This document shows, piece by piece, positions 1 to 8,205 of a DNA stretch of 18,646 nt (its first letter is position 1; each line of letters starts with the position of its first letter). Origin of the DNA: CAZKMM01 sp964553915. Lineage in GTDB: Bacteria; RBG-13-61-14; DRUE01. The stretch covers positions 1 through 18,646 of the forward strand of contig CAZKMM010000044.1 in assembly GCA_964553915.1 (NCBI GenBank). Direction: 5' to 3'. Made by a program: the position numbers and the translations under genes. A model generated the notes under the pieces. That model had not been told where the DNA came from, made no database searches, and worked only from the letters and a program-made list of their open reading frames with translations.

Positions 1-1
1 C

Positions 2-82
2 TGGCACGACCCCAAAATAGAAATCTACCGCTTCCAGGCAATAGTCTTCTCAGAAAAGGACCCAGAATTAAGTCCTCACTAA
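2..82 (+). CDS. C-terminal fragment of an unrecognised protein (5' end outside window)
   Basis: An open frame enters from the left edge and ends at TAA (80-82), giving 26 residues that start WHDPKIEIYRF and end SEKDPELSPH. The mix of charged and aromatic residues looks protein-like, and the other frame I translated here is less so, but 26 residues are too few to assign a family. It lies 22 bp upstream of the next gene on the same strand, so the two could share a transcript. It could also be a chance open frame. Confidence 0.45.
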   Translation, partial: WHDPKIEIYRFQAIVFSEKDPELSPH

Positions 83-104
83 TAAATAAAATGAGGGGGG
101 TATT

Positions 105-2210
105 ATGATTGGAAAAGAAATTATTAAAAGTTTTGTTCTGGGTATACTTATTGGTTCTATACTTTTAATTTGCGAGCAGGGACTTTTGTTCGTTACTCAA
201 AGAGTTTTTTATCCTCTCCAATACTGGCTTATTTTTTATTGGTTGGTTTACGGGGTCTTGGGGAGCATTGCTGGAATTTTATGGTTAATAATAAAACGGG
301 GTTTCCTTTCTAAAAATATAATAAAGTTTGTTATTGCAGGTGCTGGAATTTTGGTTTTAATTTGTTCTTCCTCTTATCTTGCATCTATTTCTAAAAATAA
401 GGAGATAATTCTCAAAGCAATAATACTAATATCTTTAAACATTGCTATTATACTTTCAATCTTCCTGATTAATCCTGAGAGAATTTTACAGCAACTGTTC
501 GCTTTAGCAATTGTTCTTTTACTTTTTATTTCTTGGGCACTTTTATTCCCTGAAGCCTTCTCATTTAATTCAGAATTGGCTTTAGTTTGGCACTGCCTGA
601 ATTCTGTTTTGCTCTTCATTATCTTTTTTTATTTCCTCTCAATCCCAGAGAAAATTATTTATTACCTAACAATGCCTGTTCTGCTCTTAAGTATTGGATT
701 TTCTTTCTCTCATTCCACATTGAAAGAGCATCTTGAGCCAAAAGTTTCGCTTTCCTCTTCCAAAATTTCTGTAAACTCTTCCTCCTTCCCGGATATAATC
801 CTGATTGTTTTAGATACCGCAAGAAAAGAAAATTTTTCTTTATATGGTTATCCCAGAAAAACCACTCCGTTCCTGGAAGAATTAGCCAAAACCAGCCAGG
901 TTTATACTAATATGATTTCGGCCGCTCCTTGGACCCCGCCCTCGCATGCTTCTCTATTTACGGGTCTTTTTCCCCGGACACACCATATACACAATCGGGT
1001 CAAGAAAGATAATTTTTATCCCAAGTTAAGTAATGAAGCCCAAACCCTTGCGGAAATTCTTCATAGCCTCGGTTATCAAACCATTGCTGTGGTTGCCAAT
1101 ATCGGCTTTCTTAGTCCAGAATCTGGCTTACTTCAAGGGTTCCAAATTTATCATACACCTAAAAATCCCTGGAGTGGAGCAATTAAAATAGATTTAATAA
1201 GAATAATAGCTTGTATTTTTGATCAGAAACTTGCAAGTAAGGTTTTTAAACCTTATTTTCGAGCTGAGGATATTAATAAAATAACTTTTCACACTCTTCA
1301 AAATATTGATTCTCGTCCACTTTTTCTTTTTCTCAATTATATGGATGTTCATGAACCTCTTTATCCTCCTCCGCCGTATCATAACCTCTTTTCAGGAAGA
1401 AATTTATATTATTTTTTATTTCACCATTCACAAACCGTCTTAGACTTACGAGAAGGGGAAAAAATAGATCCAAAAATTCAAAAGCATTTAATTTCTCAAT
1501 ATGATGGTTCCCTTGCTTACCTTGATGCTCAACTTAAATTACTTTTTGAAGAATTGAAAAAAATTAAGCGATTTAATTCTGCTCTTATTATTATAACCTC
1601 TGACCACGGAGAGTATCTTGGAGAGCATAACTTTCTTATTCATCATAATGTTTATGAAGAGGTACTCCGAATCCCGTTAATTATAAGATTACCAAATGGT
1701 AAAAATTCGGGAGTGTATCATCAATGGGTGCAAACTGTTGATATATTCCCAACTATCCTCGCTTACCTTAAATTACCCATCCCCAAAGGCATAGAAGGAA
1801 AACCCATTCCCACGGTCCTTTCAAATAATCAACCCAATACTTCATATCCGGATTATGTCTGGAAATATCCTTTTGCAGAATATTACGCGAGCCTGAGTGA
1901 TGAAGTGATTGAAAAAAGTCGTTATCCATCATGGTATGCTAGACGCTATGGCACAAATTATAAGGCAATCTATGTAGATAAATACAAATTGATTACCTCT
2001 TCACGGTTCCCTCCGGAATTATATGACTTAACCCTAGACCCAAAAGAAAAAAACAATCTGGCTAAAGAATTCCCTCAGTTAGTGACAGAATATACAACTT
2101 TGCTTCAACAATTCCTTGAGCACCCCTCGCCCATCAATATTCCTGAAAAAGAAGTATTTCTCAAAAAAGAACAAATCAAAAGGCTAAAAGCACTTGGATA
2201 TCTAAGATAA
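105..2210 (+). CDS. Membrane-anchored alkaline-phosphatase/sulfatase superfamily enzyme
   Basis: A 701-residue protein with about seven hydrophobic segments in the first ~205 residues, followed by a soluble sulfatase-fold domain (about 228-640), probably outside the membrane. Metal-site motifs are visible: LDTARKEN (Asp237) and TSDHGEYLGEH (Asp500, His501), with HH at 513-514. The nucleophile motif is PWTPPSHAS. The position held by Cys or Ser (converted to formylglycine) in true sulfatases is Thr277, as in phosphoethanolamine- and phosphoglycerol-transferase relatives. A phosphotransferase or phosphodiesterase acting on lipid or glycan is therefore as plausible as a sulfatase; the substrate cannot be read from sequence. 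The start is supported by a G-rich ribosome-binding sequence (GAGGGGGG, 93-100) just upstream. The gene is clearly richer in A+T than its neighbours, which could mean horizontal acquisition. It is followed after 22 bp by a convergent gene. Confidence 0.85.
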   Translation: MIGKEIIKSFVLGILIGSILLICEQGLLFVTQRVFYPLQYWLIFYWLVYGVLGSIAGILWLIIKRGFLSKNIIKFVIAGAGILVLICSSSYLASISKNKEIILKAIILISLNIAIILSIFLINPERILQQLFALAIVLLLFISWALLFPEAFSFNSELALVWHCLNSVLLFIIFFYFLSIPEKIIYYLTMPVLLLSIGFSFSHSTLKEHLEPKVSLSSSKISVNSSSFPDIILIVLDTARKENFSLYGYPRKTTPFLEELAKTSQVYTNMISAAPWTPPSHASLFTGLFPRTHHIHNRVKKDNFYPKLSNEAQTLAEILHSLGYQTIAVVANIGFLSPESGLLQGFQIYHTPKNPWSGAIKIDLIRIIACIFDQKLASKVFKPYFRAEDINKITFHTLQNIDSRPLFLFLNYMDVHEPLYPPPPYHNLFSGRNLYYFLFHHSQTVLDLREGEKIDPKIQKHLISQYDGSLAYLDAQLKLLFEELKKIKRFNSALIIITSDHGEYLGEHNFLIHHNVYEEVLRIPLIIRLPNGKNSGVYHQWVQTVDIFPTILAYLKLPIPKGIEGKPIPTVLSNNQPNTSYPDYVWKYPFAEYYASLSDEVIEKSRYPSWYARRYGTNYKAIYVDKYKLITSSRFPPELYDLTLDPKEKNNLAKEFPQLVTEYTTLLQQFLEHPSPINIPEKEVFLKKEQIKRLKALGYLR

Positions 2211-2232
2211 AACATTTAGCTCTTCAAAAACA

Positions 2233-3333
2233 TTAACTCTGTAAATCTTTTATAGAATTAAGTACCTCTTTCTGTTCTTCTTTGCTTAACTCTGGAAAAA
2301 TGGGCAGGGCGAGGGATTCAGTGCTTCGTTTTTCTGCATTGGGAAATTTTTCATCCTGAGAGATTCCCATCTGAAAACAGCTATATTTATGAAAAGGTCG
2401 CTGGTAATAAATTGCATAGCCAATTTTTTTCTCCTGAAAAGCCTTTACCATCTCATCTCTTTTTTCCGTGCAAATTACATAGCTATTATAGGTATGTCGG
2501 ATTCCTTCCCGCTCCCGGGGAAGCTTAACTGGAAGGGAAGAAAGCTGGTTATGATAAAATTCTGCTTTCTCTCTTCGCTCCTTTATCCACTGCTCCAGAT
2601 ATTTTAATTTTACCCGAAGCACGCTCGCCTGAATCTCATCCAGCCTGCTATTGGTTCCCACCACCCTCCGGTCTTGTTCTCCTTTTGCTCCGTGCACCCG
2701 AAGTTCCAGCACCCTCTGATATAATTGCTCAGAATCAGTCACCACCAGCCCGGCATCGCCATATCCTCCCAGAACCTTGGTGGGATAAAAACTAAAGCAA
2801 CCTATATCACCGATGGTTCCTGTTTTTTTGCCATTGATTTCCGCACCTATTGCCTGGCAGGCATCTTCAATCACATAAAGGTCATATTTTCGGGCAATTT
2901 CCATAATCTGGTTCATCCGGGCTGGCTCGCCAAAAAGATGCACGGGCAAAATTGCCTGGGTTCTGCCGGTGATTTTTTTCGGGATTTGCTCCGGGTCAAG
3001 GTTAAATCCATCCGGCTCTATATCCACAAATATCGGCACTGCTCCCACCCAGCTAATTGCTCCGGCACTGGCAAAAAAACTGTAAACCGAGGTAATAACC
3101 TCATCACCCTCACCAATTCCCAGGGCACGAAGAGTCAGAATCAACGCATCAGTCCCGCTCGCCACTCCTATCGCATATTTTACTCCCAGATATTCTGCGA
3201 TTTCTTTCTCAAAAGCCTCTACCTCTCTGCCTAAAATAAAATGCTGGCTCTCCACCACTCGCAAAATAGCTTCATCTATTTCTTGCTTGATTCTCTGATA
3301 CTGCCTTTTTAAATCCAGAAACGGAACCGCCAT
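2233..3333 (-). CDS. DegT/DnrJ/EryC1/StrS family PLP-dependent sugar aminotransferase
   Basis: Predicted to transfer an amino group (usually from glutamate) to a nucleotide-linked keto-sugar, making amino sugars for surface polysaccharide or glycan. With the start chosen here it has 366 residues, normal for the family, and opens with the typical PFLDLKRQY. Visible motifs are SGTDALILTLRALGIG, EDACQAIGA (Asp157 contacts the PLP ring) and FSFYPTKVLGGYGDAG, where Lys186 should form the Schiff base. The frame is open to an ATG at 3384, but that lies inside the predicted -35 box. The ATG at 3331-3333 has a strong upstream GGAGGGAAAG and fits the family N-terminus. The exact sugar product cannot be assigned. 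It diverges from the alpha-mannosidase gene and converges with the sulfatase-like gene, and all three could belong to glycan metabolism. Confidence 0.92.
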   Translation of the reverse strand: MAVPFLDLKRQYQRIKQEIDEAILRVVESQHFILGREVEAFEKEIAEYLGVKYAIGVASGTDALILTLRALGIGEGDEVITSVYSFFASAGAISWVGAVPIFVDIEPDGFNLDPEQIPKKITGRTQAILPVHLFGEPARMNQIMEIARKYDLYVIEDACQAIGAEINGKKTGTIGDIGCFSFYPTKVLGGYGDAGLVVTDSEQLYQRVLELRVHGAKGEQDRRVVGTNSRLDEIQASVLRVKLKYLEQWIKERREKAEFYHNQLSSLPVKLPREREGIRHTYNSYVICTEKRDEMVKAFQEKKIGYAIYYQRPFHKYSCFQMGISQDEKFPNAEKRSTESLALPIFPELSKEEQKEVLNSIKDLQS

Positions 3334-3355
3334 CTTTCCCTCCAGCTTTCCCGCT

Positions 3356-3384
3356 ATTGTCCAGATTTTGAGCGGAATTGTCAA
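3356..3384 (-). promoter_or_regulatory. Sigma70-type promoter for the aminotransferase gene
   Basis: On the minus strand a perfect TTGACA (-35, 3379-3384) is followed after 17 bp by GACAAT (-10, 3356-3361). Transcription would start near 3349 and give a 5' UTR of about 16 nt that contains the GGAGGG ribosome-binding site. This placement is the main reason for choosing 3333 as the gene start. Motif match only. Confidence 0.6.
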
Positions 3385-3415
3385 TTTATCATCCTCACTT
3401 TCCTGCCCCTATAAG

Positions 3416-3444
3416 ATGACAAACCATTTCTATCCTGATATATT
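3416..3444 (+). promoter_or_regulatory. Sigma70-type promoter for the alpha-mannosidase gene
   Basis: ATGACA (-35, 3416-3421), a 17-bp spacer and TATATT (-10, 3439-3444), with TG one base upstream of the -10 (TGA-TATATT, extended -10). The start would be near 3451, leaving a short 5' UTR with the strong site AAAGGAGGAG just before the ATG at 3468. It lies back to back with the aminotransferase promoter; the two -35 boxes are about 31 bp apart, enough for a shared regulator site, though I see no clear operator. Confidence 0.55.
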
Positions 3445-3467
3445 TTTGCCAGCAAAAGGAGGAGAAA

Positions 3468-6275
3468 ATGAGCCAGCTCAAATTATTCTTCCTCCCTCAT
3501 ACTCACTGGGACCGGGAGTGGTATCTGAGCTTTGAAGAGTTCAGGTCTCAACTGCTCCAACTGATTGACCAGCTAATTGAAATTATGAAAAAAAATCCCA
3601 GCTACATATTCCTGCTGGATGGACAAACCATCATTCTTGAGGATTATTTTCAAATCCGGGGGAAAAATCTAGGGCTTTTAAAATTGATTGAGCAGGGAAG
3701 AATAAAAATCGGTCCCTGGTATGTTCTGCCGGATGAGTTTCTGGTCAGCGGTGAGGCTTTAATCCGCAACCTTAAGCTGGGAAGAAAAATCTCCCGGGAG
3801 CTGGGCACCGAGCCGGTCTCGGTGGGCTATCTCCCTGATATGTTCGGTCATATTTCCCAGATGCCGGAAATTTTAAGCGGTTTTGGAATAGAGTCTGCTC
3901 TGGTCTGGCGCGGGGTTCCGAAAATGGAGCGGAATCAATTCTTCTGGAAAAGTCCTTCGGGAAAGAAGATTTTAGCCATATATCTTCCTTTGGGCTATGG
4001 TTTTATTTTTAATCTTTCCCGAGTGCTGGAGGAATTTTTAAATCAGGTGGGGCTTTTTCTTGGTTTAATTCAGGCACAGGACCCGAGCGGAGTTTATCTT
4101 TTTCTGGTGGGCACGGACCACTGGTTTCCGGACCCGGAGCTTGCCCGAACCATAAAAAAAGCCCAAGAGCATAAGCAGGAATGGGAGCTGAAAATGGCTC
4201 CATTAGAGGAATATATCTCCGTCCTTAAACCCGAGCTGAAAGATATTCCCGAATATCAGGGCGAGCTTCGCAGTCCTGCCCGCACCCAGATTCTTCCGGG
4301 AACCGCTTCTGCCCGGCTTTATTTAAAAGAAATGAATTTCCGGGCTCAGGCACTTCTGGAAAAATATCTGGAGCCTGCTCTTGCTCTCAGCTTTTTTAAC
4401 CGGAAAAATTCTCATCAAAAGGAGCTGGAATACCTCTGGAAATTACTCCTTTCCAATCATCCCCATGATTCTATCTGCGGGTGTAGTATTGACCCGGTGC
4501 ACCGGGAAATGGAGACCAGATACGAAAAAATCTTCCAGCTGGGCAAAACCCTTTTAAAATCCTCCCTTTGCCATTTAACTTTTTTAGGAGATGCTCAACC
4601 TGAGAGAGTTCTTTTCTGGAACCCTTCGGGCAGAACTCAATCCGGGGTGATCACTTTTAGAACCCGGCTTCCAATTAAAACCCCGCTGACCGCTCTAGAT
4701 GAGCAGGGAAGAAAAATCTTTTTTGAAGAAATAAAGCCCAAAGAAAAAGACCAGCTTCTTTATCAAATTCTGGTTCCTTCAGCTTTTTCCTGGCTGGCAT
4801 TCAATTACTTTATGGCAGAGCAGATTTTCGGGCTTTATCTTCAGAAAATCTTCTGGAAAAAAACCAAAAGCGCCCTGGAAATAAAAATTGGCTTGGGAGA
4901 TGAGCCCATAGATTTTCCGCTGGAAAAGTATCTGAAAAAAATTAAAAGCAAAATTGAGAAAGAAAAAATCCCCCTGATTCATTTCCAGCTTTATCGTCTG
5001 GGAGAGAAAAGGCTTCTGGGAATTGCTGGGGAGCTTAAACCCGGGCTGAATTGCTTCAAAATAGTTAAGGAAAAGAAAATTCCAGAAAAGACCCCGGAAT
5101 TCAGAAGCTCAGAAAAAGGCATAGAAAATCATCTGCTCAAAATCCAGCCCACCCCTTCAGGCAAACTGAAAATTTTAGACAAAGAAACCCAGCGAGAAAT
5201 TATTATGGAATTCTCTGACCGGGCAGACCGGGGCGACAGTTATAATTTTGACCCTCTCCCTGATGATATTCCCATCACTGAACCTAAGAAATTCCGGGTG
5301 AAAAAAATTCAGAGCGGGAAAAGTTATGCTCAAATGGTGCTGGAACATATATATCAAATTCCTTTTGAGCTTTCTCCAGACCGAAAAAAACGAGCTGGAA
5401 AAAAAGTCCTGCTCCGGCTTCAAACCCGTCTCTGGCTCTATTCCGGAATCAAGCGGGTGGATTTCCAGACCAGATTTTTTAACTCTGCCAGAGACCATCG
5501 CCTGCAGGTGGACTTCTGGTTTCCTGACCTGGTGGAGCATTTCTGGGCAGAGAGCGGATTTGACCTGGTAAAAAGAGCAGTGATAGAAGAATCTCCTCCC
5601 CCTTCTCCCTCTCTAACCGAAATCTCCCAGCTGGTTCTGGGAAGCGAAGCAGAATCCAGCTCCAGCCCGATTCAGAATTTTGCCTTTTTAGAAAAAGATG
5701 GACAGGGAATGATTCTGGCAGGAAAGGGGCTGAGTGAGGTAATTTGTTCCCACCATCTGCAGGAGAAAAAGACCTCGCTCAGTTTTACTCTCTGCCGAAG
5801 TATTGGCTGGCTCTCTCGCACAGACCTGACTTACCGAACCGGAATGGCAGGTCCGCCCATTCCAGTTCCTGAGGCACAATGCTTGAGAGAATTTAACTGG
5901 GAATATTCTTTGATGCTTTTTTCCCATCCTCCAGATAAAGGAGAAATTTTTTCTCAGGCATATCAGTTTGTTTTTCCGCCCCTGGTTTTTCTGGCAGGCT
6001 CTGTTCCGGAAATTCCTTTTCAGCTCAAAAGCCCAAAAATAATTTTATCTGCTCTTTACCCTTCAAAAGACCGGCTTATTGCCCGATTTTTCAATCCCGC
6101 TGAAAACAAAGAAATACTGGAGCTTGAACTCAGTGCCAAAATCTCAAACATAGAGCCAGTAAATCTGGAGGAAAAACCAATCCCTTATCCAGAACTTCAT
6201 TTCCAGGGGCAATTTTTAAAAGCAGAACTTAATCCCGGAGAAATCTTTACCCTTGCCCTGCAGAGAAACCATTAA
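3468..6275 (+). CDS. Glycoside hydrolase family 38 alpha-mannosidase
   Basis: A 935-residue retaining alpha-mannosidase of the bacterial GH38 type, which cleaves alpha-linked mannose or mannosyl-glycerate-type substrates. The N-terminal catalytic domain opens with the zinc-site motif HTHWDREWY (His11, Asp15). YLPDMFGH carries the predicted nucleophile Asp124, and SNHPHDSICGC (His331, His333) supplies the other metal-side residues. The rest (about 370-935) should be the alpha-mannosidase middle and beta-sandwich domains. No signal peptide is visible, so the enzyme is likely cytosolic and would need imported or internally made substrate; no transporter lies nearby. It is somewhat longer than the E. 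coli mannosylglycerate hydrolase MngB (about 880 residues). The start has one of the strongest Shine-Dalgarno sequences in the window. It ends 16 bp from a convergent gene, with no terminator hairpin visible between them. Confidence 0.93.
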   Translation: MSQLKLFFLPHTHWDREWYLSFEEFRSQLLQLIDQLIEIMKKNPSYIFLLDGQTIILEDYFQIRGKNLGLLKLIEQGRIKIGPWYVLPDEFLVSGEALIRNLKLGRKISRELGTEPVSVGYLPDMFGHISQMPEILSGFGIESALVWRGVPKMERNQFFWKSPSGKKILAIYLPLGYGFIFNLSRVLEEFLNQVGLFLGLIQAQDPSGVYLFLVGTDHWFPDPELARTIKKAQEHKQEWELKMAPLEEYISVLKPELKDIPEYQGELRSPARTQILPGTASARLYLKEMNFRAQALLEKYLEPALALSFFNRKNSHQKELEYLWKLLLSNHPHDSICGCSIDPVHREMETRYEKIFQLGKTLLKSSLCHLTFLGDAQPERVLFWNPSGRTQSGVITFRTRLPIKTPLTALDEQGRKIFFEEIKPKEKDQLLYQILVPSAFSWLAFNYFMAEQIFGLYLQKIFWKKTKSALEIKIGLGDEPIDFPLEKYLKKIKSKIEKEKIPLIHFQLYRLGEKRLLGIAGELKPGLNCFKIVKEKKIPEKTPEFRSSEKGIENHLLKIQPTPSGKLKILDKETQREIIMEFSDRADRGDSYNFDPLPDDIPITEPKKFRVKKIQSGKSYAQMVLEHIYQIPFELSPDRKKRAGKKVLLRLQTRLWLYSGIKRVDFQTRFFNSARDHRLQVDFWFPDLVEHFWAESGFDLVKRAVIEESPPPSPSLTEISQLVLGSEAESSSSPIQNFAFLEKDGQGMILAGKGLSEVICSHHLQEKKTSLSFTLCRSIGWLSRTDLTYRTGMAGPPIPVPEAQCLREFNWEYSLMLFSHPPDKGEIFSQAYQFVFPPLVFLAGSVPEIPFQLKSPKIILSALYPSKDRLIARFFNPAENKEILELELSAKISNIEPVNLEEKPIPYPELHFQGQFLKAELNPGEIFTLALQRNH

Positions 6276-6291
6276 AAACCTTGAGCAAAAA

Positions 6292-7398
6292 TTACTGAGT
6301 TTCTGCCAGGTGAATCCTTTCCCCGACTTTGAGTTCCTGCAGGCTCTCAGTAACCAGCGCGGTAGAGGTATGCGGATGAACATCCAGCACCACCAGTTTG
6401 CCAATCACTTTATCAGGCAGGACTTTCTTTCCTCCTTTCTCCTTGACAACTTTGCCGGGCAAATATATCTCAAACAAATTACCCGGCTCTAAGCCATCTG
6501 CTTTTCCCAGGTCAATATAAACAATATCACCCTGCCCAAATCGCGGGGTACCACGCTTATTAGCCACAATATAACCTTCCAGCTTCTGGGAAGATTTAAT
6601 TACAGGAATCTCTGCGCTCAGGGGAGGAAGATAAGGTCTGATATAATCTCCCGCCTTCATCTCCTGATAAGAATTCACCACCTCTGCCTCACTGGCACTC
6701 TCAGTGAGCTTGGCAATCTTTATCTCTCCTAAATTTAAGATTTTATATCCGATTTTTTTTCTGGTTTTAGGATGCCGAATCTCAGATTCAATCCGAAAAA
6801 CACTGAACAGGTCACCGGGTTTAACTCCCGCGGAAGAGCCAATATCAACATAAACAATGTCCTGCTCTCCGACCATAACCCGACCATCATAGGTTCCAAT
6901 TATTTTCCCTGCTTTTTCAAACTCTCCGGGTTCAATCCAGCCGGTGGAAGAACTCTGGGTGTAAATTACTTTAACCACCCTCCCGTATTCGTCTCTTAAA
7001 ACCTTAGCCTCTTCTCCCATTGGTTCAGCACTGGCTCCTTCACTGGGCTGGACTTCTTCCGAAGGACCTTCTTCTCCTACCTGGGGAATAGTTTCTACTT
7101 CTGCTTCTGGTGGAGGAGTAAGTTTTTCTCCCGCGGGATATAAATTGAGCACATCGCCCGGATAAATCAGATTGGGGTCAATGATAAAGGGATTTCGTTC
7201 CCAGATTTTGGGCCAGTAATAGGGGCTGGCTAAAAACCTCTTGGCAATATCCCAGAGAGTATCTCCGGGTTGAACCACATAAACAATCTTTCTGGTTTCT
7301 TCCTGGGAAGTGGGAGCTGAAGAAGGCTCTTGGGTTTGTCCAAAAATCGGGATGACGAAAAGTAAAATCGCTCCCAGAATCAACCACCTTTTCCGCAT
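6292..7398 (-). CDS. Exported LysM-domain protein with a duplicated C-terminal module
   Basis: A 368-residue protein predicted to bind peptidoglycan. Residues 1-20 are a signal peptide (basic MRKR, hydrophobic core, ending IFG), and no lipobox Cys is visible. A single LysM domain spans about 38-88: it opens VVQPGDTLWDIAKRF and ends IYPGDVLNLYP, with the YYWPKIWERNP variant common in diderm LysM proteins. A Pro/Glu-rich linker (about 91-130) follows, then two similar modules (about 165-254 and 275-364). Each module has a DIVYxDxG / GxxPGxLF core and ends in an E(M/L)KxG(D/E) pattern. It is the second gene of a minus-strand pair, 25 bp after the TPR gene, with a strong ribosome-binding site (AAGGAGGGG). 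A cell-wall anchoring or envelope-maintenance role is inferred. Confidence 0.88.
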   Translation of the reverse strand: MRKRWLILGAILLFVIPIFGQTQEPSSAPTSQEETRKIVYVVQPGDTLWDIAKRFLASPYYWPKIWERNPFIIDPNLIYPGDVLNLYPAGEKLTPPPEAEVETIPQVGEEGPSEEVQPSEGASAEPMGEEAKVLRDEYGRVVKVIYTQSSSTGWIEPGEFEKAGKIIGTYDGRVMVGEQDIVYVDIGSSAGVKPGDLFSVFRIESEIRHPKTRKKIGYKILNLGEIKIAKLTESASEAEVVNSYQEMKAGDYIRPYLPPLSAEIPVIKSSQKLEGYIVANKRGTPRFGQGDIVYIDLGKADGLEPGNLFEIYLPGKVVKEKGGKKVLPDKVIGKLVVLDVHPHTSTALVTESLQELKVGERIHLAETQ

Positions 7399-7423
7399 TT
7401 TTCCCCTCCTTGCTGGAACCAGG

Positions 7424-8161
7424 TCATTTTTCTAGCTTCTTTTTAGACAGAGTAGCATAATCGCTAAATGGATACAAGGAAATAATATCCCGGTAAATTT
7501 TTTTCGCCTGCTCCGGCTTGCCTAATTCTTCCCAGAGCTGGCCGGCAAGAAATAAAGCCTCTGGAGCATAATCACAGGCAGGATAGCGGTCTGCCAGTTT
7601 TATAAAATTATCTTTTGCCTGGTCTTTTTTCCCCTGCTTTTTTTGCACCAAGCCCAGATGATACAAAAGCCAGCAGGAATATTTTGGCTCCGGATTGCGT
7701 TTAAGCTCAGATTTTGCTAAATCCTCAGCATTTTTATAATCTTCTGCTTCAATGAATTTAAGAATTTGCTCTCGGGCATCTTGAGCATTGCCTGGATTTT
7801 CTTCCGGGTTTTGTTCTATTTTTATTACCACCGACTTTTTCTCTTTTTTAGTTTTATCTGGCTCTATCTTAACCACAGGCAGGGAAGGAAGAGTCTGGGA
7901 TGATTTTTGAGCAGGTGCCTGCTTGGTAATTTGTGGAGATTTTCCTTCTGAGGGATGACAGGACTGCTCCAGCCTTTCTATCCGGCTTAATAGCAAATCC
8001 AGCCGGGCTTTTAAATCCTCCAGTTCTTTTCTTAACTCCAGATTTTCTTTCTCTACCCGCTGGAGCTTTTCTTCAAGCTCTTTTTGCTTTCTCCCGGCTA
8101 AGAGAGGAAGAGAAAAGAGAAAAATGAAAAGAAAGATTAAAAACCTTACTTTCGGATTCAT
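7424..8161 (-). CDS. Exported coiled-coil and TPR protein (CpoB/YbgF-like)
   Basis: A 245-residue protein with a signal peptide (about 1-22, very hydrophobic, ending LLAG), a heptad-patterned coiled coil (about 24-67, rich in Leu, Glu and Lys), a low-complexity Lys/Pro/Ser linker (about 70-125) and about three TPR-type helical repeats (about 128-245, including KDQAKDNFIKLADRYP and PEQAKKIYRDIISLYP). This coiled-coil plus TPR order resembles periplasmic CpoB (YbgF), which works with the Tol-Pal system and peptidoglycan synthesis, but no tol genes are here, so the resemblance is only architectural. It is the first gene of an operon with the LysM protein, supporting an envelope role. No Shine-Dalgarno precedes its ATG, and a near-perfect promoter ends only 7 nt upstream, so its mRNA is probably leaderless. 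Confidence 0.85.
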   Translation of the reverse strand: MNPKVRFLIFLFIFLFSLPLLAGRKQKELEEKLQRVEKENLELRKELEDLKARLDLLLSRIERLEQSCHPSEGKSPQITKQAPAQKSSQTLPSLPVVKIEPDKTKKEKKSVVIKIEQNPEENPGNAQDAREQILKFIEAEDYKNAEDLAKSELKRNPEPKYSCWLLYHLGLVQKKQGKKDQAKDNFIKLADRYPACDYAPEALFLAGQLWEELGKPEQAKKIYRDIISLYPFSDYATLSKKKLEK

Positions 8162-8168
8162 TAATAAA

Positions 8169-8198
8169 ATTATATCTTTCTTTTTTTATTAAAGTCAA
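8169..8198 (-). promoter_or_regulatory. Strong promoter for the TPR-LysM operon, predicted leaderless
   Basis: Minus strand: TTGACT (-35, 8193-8198), an 18-bp spacer and a perfect TATAAT (-10, 8169-8174). Only 7 nt (TTTATTA) separate the -10 from the ATG at 8161, so transcription should begin at or within a base or two of the start codon. It diverges from the pyr promoter; the two -35 boxes are 7 bp apart and form the inverted repeat GTCAA-N7-TTGAC. Confidence 0.7.
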
Positions 8199-8205
8199 CC
8201 TGATA

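Noticed and set aside
2725..3234. 169-codon plus-strand open frame opposite the aminotransferase
   Set aside because: Lies wholly opposite a clear gene and reads as an out-of-frame translation, with no conserved motifs.
3334..3384. N-terminal extension of the aminotransferase starting at 3384
   Set aside because: Its ATG lies inside a perfect -35 box, the added 17 residues do not resemble the family, and the inner ATG at 3333 has a strong ribosome site.
6276..6291. Terminator between the convergent mannosidase and LysM genes
   Set aside because: The 16-bp gap contains no inverted repeat followed by a T-run on either strand.
7178..7387. Second minus-strand frame over the LysM domain
   Set aside because: Out-of-frame shadow of the LysM gene.
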